Source of the DNA: an uncultured Bacteroidales bacterium | GTDB taxonomy: Bacteria > Bacteroidota > Bacteroidia > Bacteroidales > Bacteroidaceae | Assembly: GCA_902782245.1 (NCBI GenBank) | Contig: CACZMI010000010.1 | Span: 1-43,822, forward strand | Reading direction: 5' to 3' | Length of the DNA: 43,822 nt | In this document: positions 1 through 6,069 of the stretch, one piece after another | How the letters are laid out: each line of letters starts with the position of its first letter | How positions within the stretch are numbered: the first letter of the stretch is position 1 | Program-made: the position numbers and the translations under genes | Notes under the pieces: model-generated | Databases searched by the model: none | Told to the model about the DNA's origin: nothing | The model's input: the letters and a program-made list of their open reading frames with translations, nothing else

Positions 1-134
1 CCGCCGCCACCACCCATAGGAGGCATACCGCCACCGGGGAAACCGCCACCAGGAAAACCACCACCGCCCGGGAACTGGGCAAAACATGTGAGCGACATCA
101 TGACAGCCGCTGCAAGAAGAATCTGTTTTTTCAT
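1..134 (-). CDS. Secreted Gly/Pro-rich protein, N-terminal part only (runs off the window)
   Basis: The minus-strand frame starts with ATG at 134 and leaves the window after 44 codons. The first 19 residues form a typical signal peptide (MKKQ, then a hydrophobic stretch, ending TCFA before Gln), so the protein is exported. The mature part visible here is low complexity: repeated F-P-G-G-G units followed by a Met/Pro/Gly stretch. A TAACTTTG promoter box on the minus strand (189-196) gives a leader of about 50 bases. The C-terminal domains that would identify the protein lie outside the window, so no function is offered. It lies just downstream of the DUF456 gene, in the same direction, but has its own promoter box. 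Confidence 0.7.
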   Translation of the reverse strand, partial: MKKQILLAAAVMMSLTCFAQFPGGGGFPGGGFPGGGMPPMGGGG

Positions 135-188
135 ATTATTGTGTAATTAAGAAGTAATAATCTTTATCTAATATCTGCAAAGGACAGG

Positions 189-196
189 CAAAGTTA
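189..196 (-). promoter_or_regulatory. TAnnTTTG -7 box (TAACTTTG) for the Gly/Pro-rich secreted protein
   Basis: Read on the minus strand the bases are TAACTTTG, an exact match to the Bacteroidetes -7 consensus TAnnTTTG. The predicted start of transcription is near 184, about 50 bases before the ATG at 134. No good TTTG -33 box is seen at the usual spacing, so this rests on the -7 match and position. Confidence 0.45.
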
Positions 197-205
197 AACT
201 TTTTT

Positions 206-682
206 TCAGAATAGTATATAATATGTCATGGTTACTGTGACAATCAGTTTCATGCCTGTACCTACCAGAAATCCCGCAAAAGTACCCAATGAAGACTTCA
301 AGGCCCCGCCGGCACTCTTGTCTGACTGGAACAACTCTGCAAGGAAAGCACCCAGAAGGCTGCATGGGATCATGCCTAACGGTGTAAAGAACATTCCTAT
401 AATCATTCCTATCAGCGCTCCCTGGCTTCCGGCTTTGGTTCCGCCTGCCAGCTTGGTGAATTTGGCCGGAATTATGTAATCCAGGATAGTAACGATAATG
501 GTCACTCCAAGCCAGATAAGTACAAAAGTAAGTGACATATCGGCCCCTCCAAGCCTATGACTCAGGTATGCCAGCAGCAGACCTGCCCAACTGAGCGGTG
601 GCCCGGGCAGTCCGGGAACGATGCTGCCTATGATGCCTATCACTCCCAGAATTATTGCAAGAACTATCAATAAGGTAGACAT
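206..682 (-). CDS. DUF456 family small membrane protein
   Basis: This 158-residue protein is almost entirely hydrophobic, with about five membrane segments (roughly residues 3-22, 28-42, 49-70, 85-112 and 133-157). The PGLPGPP motif near residues 23-29, the later Asp-Tyr-x-x-Pro motif and the Gly-rich segment around residues 80-95 are typical of the DUF456 family. These are inner-membrane proteins of unknown role, sometimes called glycine-zipper proteins. The length is normal for the family and the ATG at 682 starts the first membrane segment cleanly. It is divergent from the DUF3109 gene. A TACCTTTA sequence on the minus strand (704-711), one base off the TAnnTTTG consensus, could be its promoter. 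Family placement is firm; the function is not known. Confidence 0.85.
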   Translation of the reverse strand: MSTLLIVLAIILGVIGIIGSIVPGLPGPPLSWAGLLLAYLSHRLGGADMSLTFVLIWLGVTIIVTILDYIIPAKFTKLAGGTKAGSQGALIGMIIGMFFTPLGMIPCSLLGAFLAELFQSDKSAGGALKSSLGTFAGFLVGTGMKLIVTVTMTYYILF

Positions 683-725
683 GATACTTTCATTAATCGT
701 GGGCTAAAGGTAGCAATTATTTCAC

Positions 726-733
726 TACTTTTG
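726..733 (+). promoter_or_regulatory. TAnnTTTG -7 box (TACTTTTG) immediately before the DUF3109 gene
   Basis: TACTTTTG is an exact match to the Bacteroidetes -7 consensus and has the same sequence as the boxes before tRNA-Glu, tRNA-Leu and the barrel protein gene. Its last base is only four bases from the ATG at 738. With the usual spacing transcription would start at or next to the A of the start codon. No TTTG is present at the -33 position. Confidence 0.5.
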
Positions 734-737
734 CGCG

Positions 738-1319
738 ATGGTTCAAATTCAGGATACGATTGTTTCACTTGATGTCATCACCAAGGAGTTCTGCTGTGAC
801 CTCAAGAAGTGTCACGGAGCATGTTGTATAGAGGGTGATGCCGGTGCTCCCGTTACGCCCGATGAGATTGCACAAATTGAGCAGCTCCTGCCCGTTATCA
901 GCGATATGTTATCGGCCGATGCCATTAAGGCCATTCAGGAAAAGGGTATTGCCTATCCGGACCCTGAGGGCGAACTTGTGACCCAGATAGTGAACGGCAA
1001 GGACTGCGTCTTTACCTGTTATGATGAGACCGGTTGCTGCTTCTGTGCTATAGAGAAGGCATATCGCGAGGGCAAGGTCAGTTTCATGAAACCGGTATCG
1101 TGCCACCTGTACCCCATCCGTGTCAAGAAGATAGGACCGTACTGGGGACTGAACTATGACCGCTGGGATGTATGCCAGGCTGCCGCCATTAAGGGTCACC
1201 GCGAACATATTCCCGTTTATAAATGCCTTAAGGAACCGCTTATCCGTAGATTCGGACAGGATTGGTATGATGAGTTGGAACTTACGGTCAGTGAAATGAA
1301 GAAACAGAACATAATATGA
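738..1319 (+). CDS. DUF3109 family Cys-rich protein (YkgJ-like)
   Basis: The 193-residue protein carries many Cys residues. There is an N-terminal cluster at residues 19-30 (CC, C25, CC at 29-30), then clusters in the middle (Cys-Val-Phe-Thr-Cys and Cys-Cys-Phe-Cys), a Ser-Cys-His-Leu-Tyr-Pro motif, and further Cys near the C-terminus. This pattern and the Gly-Asp-Ala-Gly-Ala-Pro motif after the first cluster identify DUF3109, a family related to YkgJ-type proteins thought to bind Zn or an Fe-S cluster. No reaction is established. The start at 738 fits the conserved N-terminus of the family. The stop codon overlaps the ATG of the next gene (ATGA), so the two are probably translationally coupled. 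The promoter box is so close that the mRNA may be leaderless. Confidence 0.88.
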   Translation: MVQIQDTIVSLDVITKEFCCDLKKCHGACCIEGDAGAPVTPDEIAQIEQLLPVISDMLSADAIKAIQEKGIAYPDPEGELVTQIVNGKDCVFTCYDETGCCFCAIEKAYREGKVSFMKPVSCHLYPIRVKKIGPYWGLNYDRWDVCQAAAIKGHREHIPVYKCLKEPLIRRFGQDWYDELELTVSEMKKQNII

Positions 1320-2086
1320 GAATCAGTAGAGGACAATTGGCCGTTCTGATGGCGGTATTCTGCTCTCTGGGCATGATTTCATGCTCAGACCGGTATCAGG
1401 AGAAAACGTTTGGTGGTATGCACGGACGCGTACAGAAAGTCACCGTCTACCATATGATGCCCGAATTGTGGTATGCCAATTTCATAGGAACGGACGTGAT
1501 GTATGTGAATACATCAATCTATGATGTTTACGGCAATGAGATATGTTCGGCCGTGATGGACAGCGCCGAGCGCGTCCTTGTTGAGACCGAGAACCTCTTT
1601 GAGGACGGAGTTTGCACACGCAGTACACAGAAGGCCGGAGGCAGGATCAACGCCCGTATCAATCTTATATCCAAAGATAAAGGGACGCTTGTGTACAGTA
1701 AGGAGACCAACGGCCGTACTGTCCGCATGACCGTTAAGGAGAGTTCTTTCCTGCGCAGACACAAATCTGTAGTGTCCGAGGACGGCCAGGTGACTACCGT
1801 AAGCATAGTGAAGACAGACCGCAAGGGCTATCCGCTTAAAATTACCGTCAATGAGCCTTTGAGCGGCAATATGAGTGTTGAAACCAACAGGTTTGACGCC
1901 AATCACAATGTGATAGAGAAGCATGTAATAACCCGTGTGGGCAAGGATGGCAAGGAAAAGGAGGAGATTACTTTTACCGATTACGGTGAAGTGGATGATC
2001 ACGGCAACTGGAAAGACTGCCGTACATACAACGACCTTCATCTGCCGGTAGAGGTGCTGGTGCGGGAGTTTGAGTATTGGGAATAA
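1316..2086 (+). CDS. Putative lipoprotein with DxxGN-type repeats, function unknown
   Basis: The 256-residue protein begins with a hydrophobic signal sequence ending in Met-Ile-Ser-Cys, with Cys23 as the likely lipidated residue, so it is predicted to be a lipoprotein. The mature part is hydrophilic, rich in beta-forming and charged residues. It has recurring short motifs such as YDVYGNE, DRKGYP, FDANHN and DDHGNW, which resemble the DxxGN (YD/RHS-like) turns found in several Bacteroidetes surface lipoproteins. I do not recognise a named family. The gene overlaps the DUF3109 stop codon by four bases, so the two form an operon. No enzyme motif is visible. A structural or surface role is possible but is only inference. 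Confidence 0.7.
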   Translation: MRISRGQLAVLMAVFCSLGMISCSDRYQEKTFGGMHGRVQKVTVYHMMPELWYANFIGTDVMYVNTSIYDVYGNEICSAVMDSAERVLVETENLFEDGVCTRSTQKAGGRINARINLISKDKGTLVYSKETNGRTVRMTVKESSFLRRHKSVVSEDGQVTTVSIVKTDRKGYPLKITVNEPLSGNMSVETNRFDANHNVIEKHVITRVGKDGKEKEEITFTDYGEVDDHGNWKDCRTYNDLHLPVEVLVREFEYWE

Positions 2087-2122
2087 TAATTGCTGTTATG
2101 GCGGGTTATTCCAAAAATAGAG

Positions 2123-2130
2123 TATCTTTG
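2123..2130 (+). promoter_or_regulatory. TAnnTTTG -7 box (TATCTTTG) for tRNA-Val
   Basis: This is an exact TAnnTTTG match 26 bases before the first base of the tRNA. Transcription would start near 2135, giving a short 5' leader. The -33 position shows no TTTG. Confidence 0.5.
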
Positions 2131-2156
2131 CCCCGCTTTAGCATGGAGTACCAAAC

Positions 2157-2231
2157 GTTTCGTTAGCTCAGCCGGTTCAGAGCGCTTGCTTCACACGCAA
2201 GAGGTCGGCGGTTCGAATCCGCCACGAAACA
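2157..2231 (+). tRNA. tRNA-Val (anticodon CAC)
   Basis: A complete cloverleaf can be drawn. The 7-bp acceptor stem is GTTTCGT with ACGAAAC. The D arm has a GCTC/GAGC stem. The anticodon stem CTTGC/GCAAG encloses the loop TTCACAC, which places CAC at positions 34-36 (valine, GUG codons). The T arm is GGCGG, TTCGAAT, CCGCC. The discriminator base is A, and the 3' CCA is not encoded (ACA follows the acceptor stem). The gene is preceded by a TAnnTTTG promoter box and directly followed by a strong hairpin. Confidence 0.95.
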
Positions 2232-2275
2232 CATAGAGAGAGGCTTGGTTTACAAGCCTCTCTCTATGTGTTTAA
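2230..2275 (+). terminator. Perfect 18-bp hairpin terminator behind tRNA-Val
   Basis: Positions 2230-2247 are an exact inverted copy of 2253-2270 with a five-base loop, and the right arm is followed by TTT. The left arm starts inside the tRNA, using its last acceptor base and the discriminator A. It looks like an intrinsic terminator, although the T run is short. Confidence 0.7.
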
Positions 2276-2398
2276 AAACCTCTTATTTGTAATCCTTTTT
2301 GTGTCCTTAAGATTGCAATTGGGGTTAAAAAAGTATAAATAGGGAAATTATATGAGATTCAAAAAATAGCCGGTGTTACAATGAGGTGGGAAAATGTG

Positions 2399-2406
2399 TA
2401 ATTTCG
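2399..2406 (+). promoter_or_regulatory. Possible -7 box (TAATTTCG) for the SulP gene
   Basis: The box differs from TAnnTTTG at one base. The same TAATTTCGCG string occurs before parC (32733-32742). It lies 65 bases before the ATG at 2472. The remaining bases between the tRNA-Val terminator and this gene (2276-2398) are AT-rich and show no gene. Confidence 0.3.
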
Positions 2407-2471
2407 CGGCCGAAAACGAAAAGTGTTAAAAAACAAGCCGGTAAAGGATCGGCAATAATGATGTTATTTTT

Positions 2472-4157
2472 ATGAGTATCAAAGGTTTCCAACCTAAACT
2501 GTTCTCAACTCTCAGGAACGGTTATGACAAACAGACTTTAGTCCAGGACCTGCTTGCAGGTGTAATAGTAGGTATAGTGGCTCTGCCGCTTGCCATCGCA
2601 TTCGGTATCGCATCGGGAGCAACCCCCGAGGCCGGAATTCTCACAGCCATTGTAGCCGGTTTCATCATCTCATTCTTTGGCGGAAGCAAGGTGCAGATAG
2701 GCGGCCCTACAGGCGCATTCATCGTGATTGTTTACGGTATTATTCAGGATTACGGGATGAGCGGCCTGGCGATAGCCACATTCATGGCGGGCGCATTCCT
2801 TATACTTATGGGTATTCTGCATCTGGGTACCATCATCAAGTATATTCCTTATCCTATAGTAGTGGGCTTTACCAGCGGTATCGCCCTTACAATATTCGCA
2901 ACACAGATAAAGGATCTGTTCGGACTCCAGATTGAGAGCGTTCCTGCAGGTTTCCTTGACAAGTGGGTGGTTTATTTCCGCAATTTCGACTCGGTGAGCT
3001 GGTGGTCACTGCTGATAGGCGTGGGAAGCATCCTTGTCATTGTGTTTACTCCCAAGATCAGTCGTAAAATTCCCGGTTCTCTGGTGGCAATCATCATTAT
3101 GACTGTTGTCTGCCTTATTCTGCGCGGTGTAGGCGTGGATGGAATAGAGACTATCGGTGACCGTTTCTCAATAAGCACTGAACTGCCTCAGGCCGAGGTT
3201 CCCAAAATCAGTTGGGAAAACATTACCCGTCTGGCTCAGCCGGCAATGGTAATAGCTATGCTTGGTGCTATCGAGTCTCTGCTTTCGGCTGCTGTGGCCG
3301 ACGGTGTGATAGGTGACCGCCATGACAGTAACCAGGAACTTGTGGCACAGGGTATTGCCAATATGGTATCGCCTCTGATAGGCGGCATACCCGCCACAGG
3401 CGCAATAGCACGAACCATGACCAACATCAACAACGGCGGGCGCACTCCGGTGGCAGGTATTGCGCACGCCATTGTATTGGCTCTCATCTACCTCTTCCTT
3501 ATGCCGCTCGTCAAGTTCATCCCTATGGCTTGCCTTGCAGGTATCCTGGTGGTGGTATCTTATAATATGAGTGAGTGGCGCAGTTTCAAGGCCATTCTCA
3601 AGAACCCCAAGTCCGATATCATCGTACTTCTGGTGACATTCTTCCTGACTGTGATATTTGACCTGACAATTGCCATCGAGGTTGGTGTACTTATAGCCTG
3701 CCTGCTCTGCATGAAGCGTATGGCCGAGACCACCAACGTATCGGTGCTGAGCGATGAGATAGATCCCAATGCGGACAGTGACGTTCAAGGTAATCTGGAC
3801 CACTTGACTATTCCCGAGGGCGTAAAGGTGTATGAAATCAACGGTCCCTATTTCTTTGGAATAGGTAACAAGTTTGAGGAGATGATGGGTGATATGGGCG
3901 GCCGCGCCAAGGTACGTATTATCCGTATGCGTAAGGTTCCGTTCATTGACTCAACAGGAGTACACAACCTGTCCAATATGTGCAAGATGTGCTCTCAGAT
4001 GGGTGTAAAGGTTGTTTTGAGCGGCGTTAATCCCAAGGTGATGAAAGTCATAGAGGACGCCGGAATGGATGATGTTGTCGGAAAAGAGAATATCTGCAGT
4101 CACATCAACCTCGCCCTAAAAAGAGCAGAAGAGATCCTAAACGCACAAAGGGTCTGA
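2472..4157 (+). CDS. SulP family anion transporter with C-terminal STAS domain
   Basis: The 561-residue protein matches the SulP (SLC26-like) family of inner-membrane secondary transporters, which move sulfate, bicarbonate or other anions. Residues about 25-410 are hydrophobic, with some 10-14 membrane segments, and contain the family's Gly-rich early region (GGSKVQIGGPTGAF). Residues about 440-555 form a cytoplasmic STAS domain with the Asp-Ser-Thr-Gly motif characteristic of anti-sigma-antagonist folds (in PFIDSTG). The length is normal for a bacterial SulP and no carbonic anhydrase is fused. The substrate cannot be told from sequence; bicarbonate or sulfate are the usual ones. The gene stands alone, between the tRNA-Val terminator and its own terminator at 4191-4231. 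Confidence 0.92.
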   Translation: MSIKGFQPKLFSTLRNGYDKQTLVQDLLAGVIVGIVALPLAIAFGIASGATPEAGILTAIVAGFIISFFGGSKVQIGGPTGAFIVIVYGIIQDYGMSGLAIATFMAGAFLILMGILHLGTIIKYIPYPIVVGFTSGIALTIFATQIKDLFGLQIESVPAGFLDKWVVYFRNFDSVSWWSLLIGVGSILVIVFTPKISRKIPGSLVAIIIMTVVCLILRGVGVDGIETIGDRFSISTELPQAEVPKISWENITRLAQPAMVIAMLGAIESLLSAAVADGVIGDRHDSNQELVAQGIANMVSPLIGGIPATGAIARTMTNINNGGRTPVAGIAHAIVLALIYLFLMPLVKFIPMACLAGILVVVSYNMSEWRSFKAILKNPKSDIIVLLVTFFLTVIFDLTIAIEVGVLIACLLCMKRMAETTNVSVLSDEIDPNADSDVQGNLDHLTIPEGVKVYEINGPYFFGIGNKFEEMMGDMGGRAKVRIIRMRKVPFIDSTGVHNLSNMCKMCSQMGVKVVLSGVNPKVMKVIEDAGMDDVVGKENICSHINLALKRAEEILNAQRV

Positions 4158-4190
4158 TCCTAAAGAGTAGTTTTCAACAGATTATACAGC

Positions 4191-4231
4191 TGGCCTGAAT
4201 CAGTGCTTTAACTGGTTCAGGCCAACTTTTT
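4191..4231 (+). terminator. Hairpin terminator after the SulP gene
   Basis: TGGCCTGAATCAG (4191-4203) pairs with CTGGTTCAGGCCA (4212-4224) apart from one G-T position. The eight-base loop is followed by ACTTTTT. This is a good intrinsic terminator separating the transporter from the dcw cluster. Confidence 0.8.
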
Positions 4232-4283
4232 GATTAACAACGGCTTGAGTTATCAACTGATTGTTAAAAACTTTTTTAAATAA

Positions 4284-4310
4284 AAAGTGGGGCAAAGTGG
4301 GTTAAAGTGG
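4284..4310 (+). promoter_or_regulatory. Three MraZ boxes (AAAGTGG at 10-bp period)
   Basis: AAAGTGG occurs three times in direct repeat at 4284-4290, 4294-4300 and 4304-4310, exactly one helical turn apart. This matches the described MraZ operator patterns (TGGGN repeats separated by five bases in E. coli; AAAGTG-type repeats in Mycoplasma). The repeats cover the region where the -33 box of the mraZ promoter should lie, so MraZ probably controls its own operon by covering this promoter (inference). Confidence 0.8.
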
Positions 4311-4322
4311 AGTGAAAAGTTA

Positions 4323-4330
4323 TATCTTTG
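4323..4330 (+). promoter_or_regulatory. TAnnTTTG -7 box (TATCTTTG) of the dcw operon
   Basis: An exact consensus match lies 13 bases downstream of the last MraZ box. Transcription would start near 4335, 23 bases before the mraZ ATG at 4358. It is the only promoter-like site I find at the head of the dcw cluster, whose later genes are packed too tightly for obvious internal promoters. Confidence 0.6.
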
Positions 4331-4357
4331 AATCCGATTATCGATTATCGGCTTAAA

Positions 4358-4813
4358 ATGAGTTTCATAGGTCAGTTCCCGGTACGGCTTGACGCCAAGA
4401 ACAGGGCGTTTATGCCGGCAGGTTTCCGCCGTCTGCTTCAGCAGGCGGGGGAACAGACTCTGGTGGTCCGCAAGGATTACTTTGAGGACTGTCTTGTGGT
4501 TTATCCTGCCACACAATGGAGGGATGAGATTGCCGGGGTGCGTGCGCGTCTGAACCGTTTCGACGGAAACCAGCAGATGGTGTACCGCAAACTGGTGTCC
4601 GAGGCTCAGGAGGTGCAACTGGACAGCAACGGCCGACTGCTGCTGCCCAAAGCGCTGCTCGATAAGGTCGGGATAAAGCAGGATGCTCTCTTTGTGGGTA
4701 TGGAGCAGACCATTGAGATCTGGAATCCCGATGTTGCCGCCCAAAACGGTCAGCAGCCGTTCATGAGCGACAGCGAGTTTGCCGATAGTCTGCGAAAATT
4801 CATGACTGAGTGA
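4358..4813 (+). CDS. mraZ: Transcriptional regulator MraZ
   Basis: The 151-residue protein has the MraZ architecture of two SpoVT/AbrB-like half domains. Each carries the expected Asp-x-x-x-Arg motif: D12-AKN-R16 near the start and D89-SNG-R93 in the second half. MraZ binds direct repeats upstream of its own gene and controls the division and cell-wall cluster. The ATG at 4358 is preferred over an in-frame TTG at 4328, because that TTG lies inside the promoter box and upstream of the predicted transcription start, and because the protein then begins MSFIG as usual for the family. It is the first gene of the dcw operon, 25 bases before rsmH. Three matching operator boxes lie upstream. Confidence 0.95.
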   Translation: MSFIGQFPVRLDAKNRAFMPAGFRRLLQQAGEQTLVVRKDYFEDCLVVYPATQWRDEIAGVRARLNRFDGNQQMVYRKLVSEAQEVQLDSNGRLLLPKALLDKVGIKQDALFVGMEQTIEIWNPDVAAQNGQQPFMSDSEFADSLRKFMTE

Positions 4814-4838
4814 TACAGACAATATACATAGCAGGTAA

Positions 4839-5747
4839 GTGGACACAAACGGGACATATCATGTGCCTGTCCTTCTCAAACAAAGCGTAGAAGGACTTGT
4901 CGTAGACCCTGACGGGGTCTATGTGGATGCCACCTTTGGCGGTGGCGGCCACTCACGCGAGATAGTGTCCCGACTCAGCACAAGAGGTCATCTCTACAGT
5001 TTTGACCAGGATGCCGATGCCATGAACAACATCATAAAGGATGACCGCTTTACATTCGTTTACTCCAATTTCCGTTATATGCCCAATTTCATGCGCTGGT
5101 ACGGCCATGAGAAGGTTACTGGCATACTTGCCGATCTGGGGGTGTCCTGGCATCATTTCGATGACAGCACACGCGGATTCTCATTCCGTTTTGAGGGGCC
5201 GATAGATATGCGTATGAACCAGAAAGAGGGGATGAAGGCATCGGACGTACTGAATGAATACCCGGAGGAGAGGCTGGCGCAGTTGTTCTGGCTGTACGGT
5301 GAACTCCAGAACGGACGTCAGGTGGCCGCTGCCATCGGACGCGCCCGTAGGAACTGCCGTCTGGAGACTGTAACCCAGTTGCTGGATGCCGTACGCCCGG
5401 TGATAGGACGTGAACGTGAAAAAAAAGATACCGCCAAACTGTTCCAGGCACTGCGTATGGAGGTGAACCATGAGGTGGATGCACTGCGCGAGATGCTTTG
5501 CGGGGCTGTCGGGCTGCTTGACAAGGGTGGGCGTCTGGTAGTGATTACCTATCACTCCATAGAGGACCGCATGGTCAAGAACCTGATAAAGAGCGGAAAT
5601 ATTGAGGGAGATATAAAGACTGATTTCTACGGAAACCGTCTGGTACCGTTCAAGGCCATTGGGAAACCTGTTGTTCCCGATGCCCGCGAGCAGGCCGCCA
5701 ATCCGCGTTCCCGTAGTGCCAAACTGAGAATTGCCGAGAAACTCTGA
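4839..5747 (+). CDS. rsmH: 16S rRNA (cytosine1402-N4)-methyltransferase RsmH
   Basis: RsmH (MraW) methylates N4 of C1402 in 16S rRNA using S-adenosylmethionine. The 302-residue protein shows the SAM-binding motif Gly-Gly-Gly-Gly-His-Ser at residues 34-39, the DQDADA motif, the signature ADLGVSWHHFDDSTRGFSF, and the late ITYHSIEDR motif. The start is GTG at 4839. A TAA codon lies directly before it in frame, so translation cannot begin further upstream, and the next residues lead into the conserved HVPVLL start of the family. No clear Shine-Dalgarno is present, as is normal in this phylum. It lies between mraZ and ftsL, one base from the latter. Confidence 0.95.
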   Translation: MDTNGTYHVPVLLKQSVEGLVVDPDGVYVDATFGGGGHSREIVSRLSTRGHLYSFDQDADAMNNIIKDDRFTFVYSNFRYMPNFMRWYGHEKVTGILADLGVSWHHFDDSTRGFSFRFEGPIDMRMNQKEGMKASDVLNEYPEERLAQLFWLYGELQNGRQVAAAIGRARRNCRLETVTQLLDAVRPVIGREREKKDTAKLFQALRMEVNHEVDALREMLCGAVGLLDKGGRLVVITYHSIEDRMVKNLIKSGNIEGDIKTDFYGNRLVPFKAIGKPVVPDAREQAANPRSRSAKLRIAEKL

Positions 5748-5748
5748 T

Positions 5749-6069
5749 ATGGAAGATGCTACGCAGAAAAAACCAGGCAGAAAAGGGCTGATGAATTCTA
5801 TGCCTGATCTGATTCAGCGCAATTTATGGTTGCTGCTGGAGATACTGGTATGTGTGATTATGTATATCGGCAACAGATATGGATATCAGCGTGACCAGGC
5901 GTATGCCGAAAGGCTCAGACGCGAACTTGTGGATATGGAGTATCAGACTCTGAACACCACGAGTGACGTATCGGCCAAGAGCAAGCCTTCTTATGTGGAG
6001 AAAGTGGCGACCAGAAACGGCTCTGGTCTGCAGCCAAGCACTGAACCGCCGTTCCGTCTGCCCAAATGA
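5749..6069 (+). CDS. ftsL: FtsL-like cell division protein
   Basis: The small 106-residue protein has a short cytoplasmic head rich in Lys and Arg, one membrane segment at about residues 24-42, and a periplasmic tail with a short helical region (AYAERLRRELVDMEYQ) suited to a coiled coil. This is the layout of FtsL, the bitopic divisome protein that works with FtsQ/DivIB and FtsI/FtsW. Sequence conservation of FtsL is low, so the call rests on size, topology and position between rsmH and ftsI, where Bacteroidetes keep their FtsL-like gene. The ATG at 5749 is preferred over the TTG at 5731, which lies inside rsmH. The end overlaps ftsI by four bases. Confidence 0.85.
   Translation: MEDATQKKPGRKGLMNSMPDLIQRNLWLLLEILVCVIMYIGNRYGYQRDQAYAERLRRELVDMEYQTLNTTSDVSAKSKPSYVEKVATRNGSGLQPSTEPPFRLPK

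Noticed and set aside
1-134. Tandem repeat or CRISPR-like array at the left edge
   Set aside because: The short CCGCC/ACC-rich repeats encode Phe-Pro-Gly-Gly-Gly units in an exported protein. There are no spacers.
3168-3803. 211-codon minus-strand frame opposite the SulP gene
   Set aside because: It is a shadow of the transporter. There is no promoter, no signal peptide and no recognisable domain.
4328-4357. TTG start giving a longer MraZ
   Set aside because: The TTG lies inside the TATCTTTG promoter box and so upstream of the predicted transcript start. The ATG at 4358 gives the conserved start.
4253-4846. 197-codon minus-strand frame over the MraZ boxes and mraZ
   Set aside because: It covers the operator, promoter and the whole of mraZ. 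Its translation shows no family features.
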